From Chrysaora quinquecirrha (lineage: Eukaryota > Cnidaria > Scyphozoa > Semaeostomeae > Pelagiidae), in the NCBI GenBank assembly GCA_014526335.1, contig JACTAT010000059.1:1702777-1766776 (forward strand): DNA of 64,000 nucleotides. Reading direction: 5' to 3'. Below the pieces are notes generated by a model that saw only the letters and a list, made by a program, of their open reading frames with translations, ran no database searches and was not told the origin of the DNA. The position numbers were made by a program, and so were the translations under genes. Numbering within the stretch: position 1 is the first letter of the stretch; each line of letters begins with the position of its first letter. Below are positions 38,726-51,034 of this stretch, piece by piece.

Positions 38726-38877
38726 TACACTCTTTTTCATTAAAGAATACAGTCTATAAGAATATTCAGGCTCAAAATTGCTAAAGAACAATGGAAATTT
38801 AAGAATAACAATGGAAAAGTTCAAGCCTTCGCAAAATTTATAGTATTCTTATAAAAAAAAGAGTGTAGAGCTGACGT
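38726..38877. mobile_element. CACTCTTTTT-family MITE, short copy
   Basis: Ends TA-CACTCTTTTTC and AAAAAAAAGAGTG-TA form an inverted repeat, with TA at both edges as expected for a TA target duplication. 152 bp, non-coding. The same ends occur at 47141-47506, and related left ends at 43714 and 44968. Confidence 0.7.
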
Positions 38878-39355
38878 TGTCCCCTTCGCAAGTTTGAGGC
38901 TCTGATAGAGAAGGGGGGATAGTTATTCCCTTGCTCCCATCTTAAAAAAGCACCATGCTTCCTCTCTCCGGTACGACCAACAGAACCGAACCTTGGGAAA
39001 TGGAATAAAATCAGAGTAACCAATCGAAAGATAGAAGTTCCAGCTTAGCCTAGCGCGGATTTCTTTGATTAATATAATTCACTGCCACGTTTGTTTTAAA
39101 ACAGTTAACCTTTAGTATTAATTGTTCGGTTCCTTAAAAACATAGAAGTTTCTAAATGACATTTTATTTTGTTAAGTATGATTTTGGGCAATTACGACTG
39201 TGAATCAGAAAAGCAGCACACCTTTCAAGCATGATCAAAAGCAGGGAGGAAATAAATGGCATACTGTACACATGAATTAATCGCTGGGTCTCACCGAGGC
39301 AATCATGCTTTGGAAGTCTCGCACATCCTTGCTTACTGAGGGGGTCATTGGGCAT

Positions 39356-39525
39356 GACGGTTTGCGGTTTTTCGGCATTTTGAGGGCGGTTTTACGGGTT
39401 TTACCTTCCAAAAGTACGGTTTTACGGTTTTTCAATTTGCGATTTCGGTGCTGTTTTACGGTTTAAAAAACATCTGTTTGTACGATTTTTGGCTAAAAAA
39501 TTTGCGGTTTTGCGGTTTGTTGACC
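39356..39525. repeat. GCGGTTTTACGG-type low-complexity repeat
   Basis: Variants of TTGCGGTTT, TTTTACGGTTTTT and TTTTACGGGTTTTA recur irregularly about eight times. Non-coding simple-repeat tract. Confidence 0.65.
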
Positions 39526-42383
39526 ACCCTATGACCCCCTCCCCTCACTTAAAATCCTACGTATCCTACTGAAGATGCTCCTCAAGGAAACCGTTTTGTT
39601 TCATAATGTTTCGCTATTTCAACACTAAAATGCCTTTTTTGTGCGAATACAGTAATAGCTAGTTGGCAGGGATAGCTTCCAATCCTACCCCACCCCTCGC
39701 CTTGCCACATCTTCACAGTATCACGAGAAGACCCCCAAGCTTTACCATATTTGTTTTGAGCTGTGTTGGGCACATCAGTACGAGTGATATCACTGTTTCT
39801 GTTAAGAACTTTATGTCATCCTCATTTTGAAAGTGATTCTTACTATTAATGGACTTCAATGTCTTACTGTCAACTTTGAGAATTCAGGTTTACATTCAAT
39901 AATAGAGCCTTAGAGTGTTTTTCCATAAACTAGCAAATAATATTTGCATAAGGTTTAGCTGTCATTAATGGTCTGCAAATATTTTTAACTTGGAATCACA
40001 GTAACAAGATGTGCCTTGACAAAATGTGAAAAAAGGATAAAAAGCATGATAAAACATGTTTCTAAAATAGGCACAGGGCAGGGCTTTTTTGTGAAGTCTG
40101 ACAAAATAAAGGTCAATAAACAAGAATTTCGAAAACCTCAGATGATTCACTGTCAGTTCATGCATCAACATATTATTTCAATTTAGGATTTTTGGTATAA
40201 AGTATGACATTTTTAAAGACATTTTGGCAGATACATATCTGCATTCTTTGAGAATGAAGACAGAAAATTGCCCACATCTTCAGCTACCCAGTTTGTCATT
40301 CATTAGGCCACACAGCAAGATTGTTCTGTTACTGTAATACTGAATGCCTTAAATCATTTTAAGTACACCGAACTTGGGGGTTGTCCTTTCCTAGGTCTCT
40401 CCCTTCAAAGCCCTGTTCCTCAACTTGCTTTTTTAATAAGATGGGCAATTTTAATTCACTGGTCCAAAAGATGAAAGATGTTTTTTCCACGAAAATCATG
40501 ATGACAAAATTCTGGAATGATTTGCCTTGTCTGCTGAGGCTAACTGAAAATTGAGAGGGCCTAGTTATGCATCACTGATTTTTATAGGGATTCAATTTCT
40601 AAATTATGCCCTGGCTATCGTCCCCTAGCTTGAGTTCCCCAGGCAAGAATGGGCAGAGCATACCCCCAGGCATGAATGGGCAGAGGCTACCCCCTTTGCA
40701 AAAAATAGGTATAGGCTCCTTGTGTTGGCTGAAGCAGGTCCTGGCTCCAGAACCTTGCTGTGATCCTTGAGGATATAGGACACTGTACTTCATCTGATTT
40801 AATCAAGAATAATATGTGCATTTTGGGCATTTCAAGATAAATGTGATTTATTTAGACCATTTTCGATTTGCATTTTGAAAATACGACTGAGCAGGAAAAT
40901 TCAAGGAAAATTTGAACTTTTTTATTTTTATGTTACTTTCTAAAATAAAACGAGAGAGAAATTCGCGAGTGTTTTGAGTCATTCAGTTATTCAGATTTGG
41001 TAATGGTGTTGAAATTTGTGGGTGTTGTTTTCACCAAAATTTTGACGTCTTGAGGAAGTCAAAAGCATTATGACTTTGAGAAAAAGATGAATTTGCACGT
41101 TTTCAATTGGGAATAATTTATTTGATCGCGATTTTGAAATCCAGATGTCTGACAAAACAGCAAACATCTGCTTCTCTGCCTTTTATTGAAACGAATTTTC
41201 TGTGTTTTAGCTGATTTACTATTCATGCAGGCAACAAATGAGATGACATTCGATCCGGAACAGCTTTGAGAAACAACCTTTGCTTTGTGATCACGCGAGT
41301 AAAAAGCGAAGTTAGGCCTATTTTTAAATAGCGCACATTTTTGCTCTCCCATCAAAACCAAAACAGTCATTAGGTGGGAATTTGGCGAACATTTAAAAGC
41401 GCTTTTTCCAAGAATAATAATGTAACACAATATTCAGGCAACACCGATATTACTCTTTGGAAAACAAGGGCAGGAAGCAACAACGTGCGCCCAAACCTTT
41501 CAAATTAAATTGATCATTTCTCGTGATTTTTATTAGACATTGATTTGTATTTTCGAAAACACCTTAGGCTGACACCTTTCTGTTTATTGTTAAAACGTAA
41601 AACAAATAGTAAACAAATTCACCTGCAGTTTTTTGTTGTCTTTTTTCAGTCTAAGTTCAGCTCATCATTCCAAAAAGACTGACAGAGTTTTACCTGCACC
41701 TCTTCTTCTTTGCCTATGCAAATCAAATAGGAACAGCAAATAAGTAAAGCTTGAAATATTGATAATGCATAAAACTAAATGCTATAACAAGTTAAATCCC
41801 GCGTTAAATATTAAAAATACGATATGTGGTGATGTATTCCACACACAAATCGTTTCCAACCTCATAACCCACTAAGTTATGATCGATTCAATTGTTCAGA
41901 TTGAAAGTATAATTTCCTTGCTGCGGCAAATACCAGTTTGTGAAAGTCCATCAAAAACCGACCTTATTTTTACAAATATCACGGGTGCCACGGAAAACAA
42001 ATGCATGTGATTGTATTCATCGAACATCAATTCTTGCTGTGAAGATGGATTCGGCATGAAAGACGGTTTTTGATTTCGACCGTTGCCAAATTTGTATGAC
42101 ACTCGATCCGCATTCCGTGAAATTACAAACTTCCAACCACAAGCAAGCAAATACCTTATTGTTTTGTACCTGCCCCGTTGTTGCTTGTTATTGTTGCTAC
42201 AATGGATAATTTGAGAATCATAATTGGCATTGTTTAGGCTTGCCTCGTCCTAGATATGAGGTGAAAGCATGGGTGAAAAGGAAAAATCTAGCCTGTGTGC
42301 ATACGGCAGACCCTGATTGTGGTAAGTTTTGGTTTTGCGCGCAGGCTAGGAAAAATCAAGTTTTCTGCATCGTTTTCTGGGAT
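39526..42383. other. Gene-poor intergenic stretch
   Basis: Frames up to 120 codons (for example 41068-41430 minus and 41896-42150 minus) lack recognisable motifs. A small near-duplicate (AGGCA(A/T)GAATGGGCAGAG) occurs twice at 40641-40685. No RNA gene or transposon was identified. Confidence 0.4.
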
Positions 42384-42704
42384 GTCACATCATCATCATC
42401 AGCACAGCTTCATCGTCGTCGTTATCATCATCATCATTATCAACCTCATCGTAATCATCATCAGTACCATCATCATAATCATCATCATATTAATGAGCCC
42501 CATAGTCATAATCATAATCATCATAATCATCATTAGTGCCACCACCACCACCACCACCACCACCATCACCATCACCATCATCATAAATCATCATCATCAG
42601 TGCCATCATCATTATCATAATAATAATAACATCATCATCAGCAGCAGCATCGGCATCGGCATCATCATCATCATAATCAGCATCATCATCATCGCTTTCA
42701 TCAC

Positions 42705-42740
<36 letters not shown>

Positions 42741-42865
42741 TATCATCATCGTCGTCATCATCATCATCATCATTATCATCATCATCATCATTATCATCAT
42801 CATCATCATCATCATCGTCGTCATCATCATCACCATACGCATCATTATCAGCACCCTCATCAACA
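42384..42865. repeat. Long ATC/CAT trinucleotide microsatellite
   Basis: About 480 bp dominated by CAT/ATC units with CAC, CGT and TAA interruptions; the purest tract is 42708-42830. It creates poly-Ile, poly-His and poly-Met frames on both strands, which are artefacts of the repeat. Confidence 0.93.
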
Positions 42866-43713
42866 TCTCAGGCAGTCCAGCCAGGAATAATTTCAGGGAA
42901 AGCGCCTCTTTTTCTCGCAGCGCAAAACTGTCGCTGGACCTATCTTTGCATCCGATCCCCAGCATTATAAAATGAAATGAATACATTTTCAACGATTCTT
43001 CACATTGCAGCACAGGCAGCATTTGATCTAGAGTCCGGAAAGTCCGTCTGTTGTTCGCGCAATCCGCTGAAATCCGCCGTTGTTCGTTGCCATGTCTAGT
43101 ATTTCAGCGCTTCGTGCGCGGCGCTACGGGTAACAACGGCTTCAGGCCTTCCGCTAAATGAAAGATTACCTGCAACGCTCCCCATTCCACAGAAAATTTT
43201 TCGTTTTGCACTAAAAAGTTCTAGTTGACGTGAAAGTGGTTCAAGAGTCAATAGTGGTGCGCAATCCAAACGAGAAGAGATTGCTCCGCGCTCTGTTGAG
43301 CCCTGTGGAAGCAGTTTGAAATTATTCATAAAAAGTCTTGCTTCTTGTTCAATAAGATTCGACTCTCTCATATCCAACAGCAACCTGACTGTAATCTCAA
43401 CAGCAAAAAACTTCAAATTTCATTATATCATCTCTACCTTATGTCAAGATTACATGTTTAAATTCACTAAAATCCATCTAAATCATGCTTTCGACATCTG
43501 CGTTGATTCTTATCACCAATAAGATCATGATTAGATTCACCAGGTACCCCATTCCCACATTCAAGACGTTGTTCGTTCTTGCTGGAGCTCATCAGCTGGA
43601 ACTTGCCTTCGTGCATGTTTTTAAAAAATATCCCTGTTGGGACGAATAATCCGCTATAAATTGATAATAGGGAAGACAGGCAAGACAGAAAATCAATATA
43701 GGGCTTACAGATA
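42866..43713. other. Intergenic with one repeat fragment
   Basis: No supported gene; the minus-strand frame at 43096-43416 (106 codons) has no family features. The part at about 43538-43600 (TTCACCAGGTACCCCATTCC to TGGAGCTCATCAG) is a diverged relative of the inverted unit at 34.6 kb. Confidence 0.4.
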
Positions 43714-43990
43714 TACGCTCTTTTTTCTTATGAGAACAATTTTATAAGAACACGAGCCTGGGTTTTGCCCAGATTTTAAGAACAAACTAAGAACAAGCCG
43801 AGGCTGGCCTTTCATTGGCCCTAAGATTATCAGCTTAATAAGAAAGTAAGACAGTCAGATTGAGCGTAAAAAGCAAGCAAACAAAGAAATGGACAAGTAT
43901 GCTGCATTTTTACACATGCCTTGTACCACTCCAGACATTCACTGAAAAATATAACTGTCTAAATAACCCAGGAATTCTTATTCCTTGTCC
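43714..43990. mobile_element. CACTCTTTTT-family MITE, diverged copy
   Basis: TACGCTCTTTTTTCTTATGA, then ACACGAGCCTGGGTTTTGCC and further sequence to ATTCACTG, matches 44968-45250 over about 260 bp. Only the left end is clear; the right end was not resolved. Confidence 0.6.
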
Positions 43991-44028
43991 CTAAGTGGAA
44001 CCCTTGGGAAGCAGAAATTTGTTCAACT

Positions 44029-44418
44029 CATCGAGGCCCGAGGGTAATCCCGGGGGGGGGGGGGGTGGGTAACTCCCATATGTATGGGTACGGGATGTGC
44101 AATTTTTTGAGGTACCTTTTGAGGGGTGGAAAATAAAATTTGGGGTATCAAATTTGCTAAAATTACAAATTTGGGGTATCATTTTTGCTAAGATGATCAA
44201 TTTTGGTAAAGTCACAATAACTGACAAATAAATTTTAGCTGTATAACTCTAAAAACAGACTTATTAGTATTTCTATGTACTATATTCATATTTCTTTGTG
44301 ACCTTTGGGGGTATACTTTTTAGAATTTTCATAAATTTTGGGATCAAATTTTTATTACGAAAATGGCACACCCCCGTCACTGATCCATTGAAGTTACCCC
44401 CCCCCCCGGGCATCGAGG
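44029..44418. mobile_element. C/G-run MITE with 8-bp target duplication
   Basis: The element is 44037-44410 (374 bp), flanked by direct repeats CATCGAGG at 44029-44036 and 44411-44418. Its ends are short inverted repeats, CCCGAGGG and CCCGGGGG, continued by G14 on the left and C14 on the right next to GTAACT/AGTTAC. It contains repeated TTTGGGGTATCA motifs. Non-coding. The 8-bp duplication is compatible with hAT-type transposition. A fragment of the same family lies at 34262. Confidence 0.75.
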
Positions 44419-44967
44419 TTTATTCTAAGTGTCCTCAACCAATGACAGTGAGAACAGAGTTTGAGTTAGTTTAAATTCGACTTAAAGCTGTTTCGTGTAA
44501 CGAGATTTCACACGACACGAAAGAGTTAGATGCACGCACAAAATTTTCAGATCATGCATGAAGAATGAGTGTGCATTGGTAACTTCGCAATTTAACATTG
44601 TAGCCATGTATCAGCATTATGCAAAATATGATTAATGCTGACATGACAACACAGGCTAAAAACTTGTTTTTAGAAACTGTTGCAATTATCTCTTGAAAAA
44701 CTGCTTTTATCTCTGTTCAGATTAAAAGCACTCACATCTCAAAACCTCAGATTTGTTATCGATCGCGTAAATGCCACCATAGTGAAATTATCTCACTTCG
44801 TGGTCTTCAGTTGCTCTGAGCCCCCCGAGTGAGCCTCGTTGCGAAGACAAGGCAATAAAACTATAGTTTTGACCGTTTTGTGAAAATAGAAATTGGATTT
44901 GAAGCAGGCTCAACATATCAAAACCTAACTAAATCGTCCGCTGCGAGTTGCATCTTCACACCTACAC

Positions 44968-45250
44968 TCTTTTTCTTTTATAAGAACAATTTTATAAGAA
45001 CACGAGCCTGGATTTTGCCCAGATTTTAAGAACAAAATAAGAACAAGCTGAGGCTGGGCCTTTTCATAAGCCCTACGAATATCAGCTAAATATGAAAGTA
45101 CGACAGTCAGACAACGTAAAAAGCAGGCAAACAGTCAACTGGACAAGCATGCTCCATTTTTACACAACCCTATTACCACTAAAGACATTCACTGACAAAA
45201 TCTAGATGTCTCAGCAACCAAGGAATTGAGAACACATTAAGAACATTTCA
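44968..45250. mobile_element. CACTCTTTTT-family MITE, left-end copy
   Basis: Begins TA-CACTCTTTTTCTTTTATA, then AACACGAGCCTGGATTTTGC. Matches 43714-43990 closely over most of its length. A right end reading GAGTGTA was not found, so the copy is truncated or its end has decayed. Confidence 0.6.
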
Positions 45251-47140
45251 GGACAATTTACCTTCGGTTTTCGAAACTCACACGCCGAGCCCAGAAAAAA
45301 CCAGCTTTTCGAAAATTATGCAAACCCAGTATAAGCAAAGCAACAGAAACGAACACCACAAACTACCTACACCATAATGCACAAACGACTTTCTTCGCGA
45401 AACTTATAGTAATGAAAAAAGCGTCTTTCACTGTATTGCATTTTAACTGCAATTCAAACGATGCCACTCTTATGCATTAAAATTTTTTTCCATCTTTTCA
45501 ACAGAACGTTCTCAATCCATTAGTACCGGTAGGGTACTTACTATTTGGATTACTTGTCATGTTTTTCTTATCAAATACCGTAAAAACAGCTTTCTGAAAT
45601 ATCACTTCACAAAGATGGGAGGTTCTATTTGGACAGCTGTTACAACCTCAAGCAAATGTATCCTGCAGCAAACTTTATGTTTTGTATAGTTTCTTAAATC
45701 GCATAGCACGGTCGATAGTACGTATCTATTTCGACTGGTCTGTCGGATCTGTGCTCGGTGGACCACTGTGTGCTAGTGCTGCGTCTGTATTATGAATATA
45801 CTAGCCTGGATACGCATCCCTGTCGGGTTAATATTGAAATATATGACGCTACAGTTCCATCACGAAATAATTCGGTGAAACATACAGTGTTGAGGAAAGC
45901 AAACAAACACGTATTAAATTGGCTGAGAGAAAAGGCCACAAACTGCAGTCTGCAGAACTGCAGAACTGCAGAACTGCAGCCACGAACTGCAGTCTTTAAG
46001 AAAGCATCATTAATGCTGTAAATAAAAAAGGTAGAAATCACCAATTCCATGTCCAAAATCGTCACTGTTGATTGGTTACTACCGTAGCAGAGCATTTCAA
46101 AGAATAAGTTGGGCTGCCTACAACTAGAAATTACGATCGCGCCCTGTTCAACTGAGCATACGCAATTGCCTTCCTATTTATGATCAGACTAACCAACTGA
46201 TACAACTAGAGTCGAGAAAAGTGTTGAACCTTCCTCCACGCAAAATACGACCAGGCAGCTGTGAACCTTCGGTTGACAATGAAAAAACAGGCGTGGTTTG
46301 GGTGTGGCATAAGATTTTCTTTTTGTTCCTACTGACTTTCCTCCGGTCAATGATCGTGTAACAGTGACCGTAACTTTTCCTGACTCTAAACTCAACGTCG
46401 CTTAACGTCAATATTGCTGCACTTATTCATTTGACTAAAGCACAGTCAGTCTTCTATCTCAAATAAAATCTTAGCAAAATAAATGTTTAAAGAAAAATTA
46501 ATACACTTAAAAAAACTTAAGCTTCTATGACTTTAAGAAGCAAACAATCACGGATTTATGTTAAAACATTGAAATCTTAAATCAAATTTAGACTTACTGC
46601 CCTGTTTTGAAACTCTAGTTTTTAGCAAATTCGCAGGGCAGACACCTCGGAAAAGCCGAGTCATTTTTCGAATACTAATACTTGGGGAAGGCTGTTCAAG
46701 GAATTTGTGAATTTTTTGGTATTAGGTCGAGGCTACAAAGATTTTGTCGCCATGTTGAAAATTGCTTTGCCGTAAAAGACTGAAGGCAATATGCTCCAAA
46801 AAGAGCGCAAGAATATTGAAGAAGGCGGGCGGCTATTAAGAAAAGTCTCCTAGAATCGCCAGACGTAAAAATAAAATAGTGGTCTGTCGTTTTTTGCGTC
46901 ACGATGTTCCTGTTTTCGTAAAAATTTTTGCTCCAGCAGCCCGAAATTAATTTCATTTCTACTCTTCCATGACCGAAGCGAGCGTGAAGCCTCAAAAACT
47001 CTACTCTTCAAGAGAGAAGAGTAAAAGATGCATGCGGCTGCATAAACCCTGGTTGTATGCAATAGCTACAACAGATCTGTCGATTATTTAAAGAACACCA
47101 GCCTTCAACGTTCATAACATCCGACAAGGGCTACAGACTT
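45251..47140. other. Intergenic, no supported gene
   Basis: Frames of 60-101 codons on both strands lack family features. A perfect CTGCAGAA tandem occurs at 45950-45980. The plus-strand frame 45758-46021 runs through that tandem and is not supported as a gene. Confidence 0.4.
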
Positions 47141-47506
47141 AGTTACACTCTTTTTCATATGAACATACTTTATAACATCGAGGCTCGATTTGCCAAAAAA
47201 ATAAGAACAACGTATTAAGAACATGTCCAGCCTCGGATGAAAAATAAGAAACAAGAAAATGTGTTTATAGAAATTTCATGTCACGTTAACAAAACAGAAC
47301 TACACAACTACTAAATGAATGTATATAGAAGATATGCCAAATTGCTACTTATTGTTCGTAGAAGCATTTTAATTATACGCAGTAGTAGAAAAATCAATGT
47401 TGCAATAAGAATATCAAAGAACACTCGAGCCTCAAATTATTCAAAAATAAGAACATAAGAGCCTCGGCAAAAATTATCTGGTTCTTAAAAAACAAAGAGT
47501 GTAACT
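47141..47506. mobile_element. CACTCTTTTT-family MITE, complete copy
   Basis: The left end AGTTACACTCTTT and the right end AAAGAGTGTAACT are perfect inverted repeats of 13 bp. Reading TA as the target duplication, the element proper starts CACTCTTT. The inside contains repeated TAAGAACA and CTCGGC/GAGGCTCG motifs shared with the other copies. About 366 bp, non-coding. Confidence 0.78.
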
Positions 47507-48199
47507 GTGTACAGTAAATTCGAATATCAAAGCAAAAAATTTATATATTAAGAGAATTAAACAATTGTTGGAGCTTTGTCAAAGTGGTGTAAAATTTCTT
47601 GAGATTATTAAGAGATTTTAGGCAAAAACAAGATTTCATCCGAGGATTTGAAATATTTATGAGCGAAATGTTGCTCTCGTTAGACCCAGTTCTGTTTTGA
47701 TTGGAAACAGAACTTTTGACACAAGTTTAGTTATACGACACAAGCCAAATCCGAATTCTCAAATATACAAAACGTAATGAAAGGCAAAGAAGAGAAGTTC
47801 TTTACAAGATTACAGAAAAAGAATAAAAAGATGAAAGACCAAGAACATAACTTACATGTGAAATGATATCCTGAAAAACTGCACTTTCACTCTATTCTCT
47901 TTGCTGAAACTATACACCTGTTATCACAGCAGCTTAGTGATTATAGTCTGCTTTGAAATCAATCACTAACACAAATAACTTGCAAGAATATTCAATTATA
48001 ACAGTCTGGTCAGTTGAACATGAGGTTTGGTTCACATAAACATATCCGAAACGAGGCTAAAGTTAGAACGTTTTCTTATGACCATGATCAATCCAATGAC
48101 CCAAACAGCATATACTCAAGTTCAGTTTTACATGTTGATAGGTTTCAGATTATCACGAGGCAGAACAGAACTTTAAGAAATTTCTGACGAGTGGGTGAG

Positions 48200-48690
48200 T
48201 CTGCGTGGGTGCAGTCCATCAACAACGCAAGGATTAGCCAGTAGGCCAGTATTTGACAAAACATCGACGCGACCACTTCAGTATATGCCAGACGATAGGA
48301 GTTATCGGAACGGCAGTATCTGCCACAACGCTAGGGACAGAGCATCACTGTAACCAACGCCAACGCCAGGTAGGTAACAACGCCAGGATTTGACAATGCC
48401 AGTATTAGTATTTGTCAGGACACCAGTATTTGCCACAACTTCTGCATGGGCATATGCCAGAACGCCAGTATTTTCAACAACTCCAGTACATACCAGAAGG
48501 CTGGTAATTGCTTGAACGCAAGCATTTGTCAGGACACTATAATATGTCAGAGCCACAACGCCAGTACTTGTTAAAACACCAGCATTTGCCACAACGCCAG
48601 TATTTGACAGAACGCCAGTATTTGTCACAGCTCCAGCACACGCCAGAGTTTCTTTGTCAGAGTGTATTTGTCAAGACACCAGTACATGGT
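48200..48690. repeat. Degenerate 18-bp minisatellite
   Basis: Units such as ACGCCAGTATTTGACAGA, ACGCCAGTATTTGTCACA and GCTCCAGCACACGCCAGA repeat in an 18-bp register with substitutions and some indels. The minus strand reads as a six-residue repeat (TGVLTN/TGVVAN), so frames stay open on both strands (48302-48628 minus, 48508-48783 plus). Flanking sequence has no gene features. Confidence 0.8.
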
Positions 48691-49330
48691 AGAGCATCAG
48701 TGTTTGCAAAAAACACCAAAATATCTCAAAATCCAATAACTTCGCTGATAAAACACAGCAACACAAGTGACTTGATTTCTTAACTCAAAGCTACAATCCC
48801 CCCCCCCCTCCTTCGCAAGCAATGGTAGCTTACTGGATGATACTTAGAGATACCAAAAAGCACATAGAACTTCGAAATGCGTAATTAACCTTTTTAAAGC
48901 ATTGCATACTCGGGGGAAGGGGGTCGGGCTGTCCATACAGGCTGTCGCAAAAACTTCTGCAACACAACCTGTGTCCCAAATCATCCTTCGGCAAGGACTG
49001 TGGAATCAATTCTTCTATAGGATTTTACTACGAAAAACGATTCTAGAAGGATCTTTGGTTCCTATCTTAGTAACACCACTATTAAGATGTCTATACTATA
49101 TACATTACTGTAAGGATATAGAAATTTAACAAACTATTATGTTTAGAGATCTTTCCGCTGTTTCCTCGCAGTTTTGTTATGAAAAATGGGAAACACATTT
49201 AGTCTTCACAATGTTCTGTACATTCTGCTAAGAATTCTACTTCTCGCATATATTTTCAAGACATTATTCATCATGCAGTCGTCACGAACAGTTCTGTGCA
49301 ATTATTTTTCAGACAGTATACCTTCCCAGG
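48691..49330. other. Intergenic, no supported gene
   Basis: Contains a poly-C tract at 48799-48808 and AT-rich sequence. No gene was recognised. Confidence 0.4.
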
Positions 49331-49373
49331 CCACAGAACCAAATTAAATTTGAACGTTTAACACCACAAGATT

Positions 49374-49655
49374 ATGGATGGCAGGTGTTGTACCTCGCAT
49401 AATTGCATTGATGATGTGAACCAGGGATTGCCTCTAATTTCATATCAAAGAGAAAATACCGACGTAGCGAATACCATTCCCATGAATAATGTGAATAAGA
49501 TGATAGGTGTAAACCATCCCCAGACATTCCACATGGCAACACAGCAACTGCGGAGAAGAGAGATGATCAAATCACAACGAAGACTAAGCAATTTTTCTAC
49601 TTATCATAGATTACAAACAATCAGAGAGAATCTTCTTGACAATTCGGAGCCATAG
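49374..49655 (+). CDS. Small unrecognised open frame, 93 codons
   Basis: The product is basic and polar, with no membrane segment or signal peptide. It has a Cys-rich start (RCCTSHNC) and an Arg-rich C-terminal third (LRRREMIKSQRRLS, then RLQTIRENLLDNSEP). An in-frame stop lies five codons upstream of the ATG, so it would have to be a complete small protein or an exon entered near ACCACAAG, which is a poor acceptor. The composition resembles a cytoplasmic tail more than random sequence. I do not recognise a family, and it may simply be non-coding. Confidence 0.25.
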   Translation: MDGRCCTSHNCIDDVNQGLPLISYQRENTDVANTIPMNNVNKMIGVNHPQTFHMATQQLRRREMIKSQRRLSNFSTYHRLQTIRENLLDNSEP

Positions 49656-50325
49656 TTTCGAATCAATGATAATACGGTTACGTATTGGATTTGAACCAAG
49701 TCAGGCCGAGTAAGACGACCTCGCAAACATCCTTGTTTTGCAGAATGATGCTAGGAGAGTTCATAGAACTTCAAGATTCAGTTCGAATACGGGAGCAAGA
49801 TTAACAGAAATAGAGACGCTACAGTAACATGTCGGGGGAAAGTCACTTTGGGATCACTAAGAGACTTTACGCAGAGACAAGAACGAAAATAAACGTAGGT
49901 GCAACACTAAGACTCATACGCACTGCGTTTCAGCATGCTGGCAAAGCTTGTTAAATAAATGCCAACCTCCCAGCAATTAGGCCCCTAAGAGAACCCTAAC
50001 TCTTTCTGGAAGGAATACTGAAAATTGGTCGAAAAACATTTCCTTCAATCCGCAGATAGCTCAAAATAGAACCCCAAAACAAAAAATATCCTCAAAATGG
50101 CACTTGACCTTGTCAGCGTTTGCCTACATAGGATAACGTACAACAATTTTGCAAATTGTCAGGGCAACATATTAAAGAAACTGGAAGCAAAAAGCAAATG
50201 ACTCTCGCTTCCAAAATTATCATCAGTGTGACCCAAGAAACTTGCAACCTTATGGGACCTTTTTTTGCATCTTTGAGATAACGAAAGCCTGTTCTTTTGG
50301 ACAACTCTCGGGAAAATTCGAGGTT
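49656..50325. other. Intergenic, no supported gene
   Basis: No recognisable coding, RNA or mobile features were seen in this stretch. Confidence 0.4.
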
Positions 50326-50495
50326 CTGTGGCGTCGTGGTGTTATCTAGCTGACTCGTGGTCTCAGGAGCTCAGTGTTGTCAGGGTTCAAGCCCAGCCAT
50401 GCTAGCGTCACAGGCAGATTTGACCTCTTGATAAGTTAACGTAATGTACTACTGAGGTCCTAGCGACTGGCGCTAAAACACCATTTCACCCTTCA
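50326..50495 (+). mobile_element. tRNA-derived SINE, copy 1
   Basis: A tRNA-like head (GTGGCGTCGTGGTGTTATCT with A-box character; B box GGTTCAAGCCC at 50384) is followed by a body with GCTAGCGTCACAG and TAGCGACTGGCGCTAAA and an end near CCATTTCACC. The same head and body occur at 62848-63030. It has no coding capacity and would depend on a LINE for mobility. Confidence 0.75.
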
Positions 50496-50571
50496 AGGCT
50501 CAAAACTATCCTGACAGTTTTCGCAGACTTCGCAGAGAAATTTTTCCGAATCAATTTCTCTAAAGTTTCTC

Positions 50572-50996
50572 GGGGGGTACTTCATTGTTGAAAAGACTAG
50601 ACGTGCCGCCCAGTTTTTCCAAACCCACCCATGTCTACCAATAAATTCTGTTAGTCGTGGCACCCATTTATAGAAAAAGCAACGAAATTTTACACCCATT
50701 TGTACCAATATCTCAAATATTTCAACCCAATTTAAACGCCTAAGGAAACTCTAAATGCGGCGAAAAGGCATTTGCGCTGAAAAAGAAACGCATTTACCCG
50801 ATTTGCACCATAAAATTGACTCTAAATACAAAGATTTATCAGGCTTTTAAAAGCAATGCATGTCTAAAAGTTTTTACTACCCATGTGTAGAGATCCTTTA
50901 CAAAAAAACCAACCCATATGTAGGGAAATTGTCGCTGAAAAAGTTACCCATTTGGGCGGCACGTCTAGTATACTGAACAATGGAAGTACCCCCGCA
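50572..50996. mobile_element. TIR element at the Copia 5' junction
   Basis: The left end GGGGGTACTTCATTGTTGAA, continuing ACTAGACGTGCCGCCCA, is repeated in inverse at the right end (TGGGCGGCACGTCTAGT, then GAACAATGGAAGTACCCCC). About 40 bp pair, with an unpaired patch between the two blocks. The interior repeats ACCCATNTGTAG-like motifs and is non-coding. Its right edge abuts the first recognisable Copia gag codons. Confidence 0.72.
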
Positions 50997-51034
50997 TACT
51001 TGGATAAACTGTTTAAAAGGATGAGCTAAGTGAA

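Noticed and set aside
42295..43022. Poly-Ile, poly-His and poly-Met frames of up to 226 codons
   Set aside because: Produced by the ATC/CAT trinucleotide tract in each frame; no flanking gene structure.
45758..46021. 87-codon plus-strand frame with a Cys/Gln-rich end
   Set aside because: The end is the CTGCAGAA tandem in frame; the rest has no family features.
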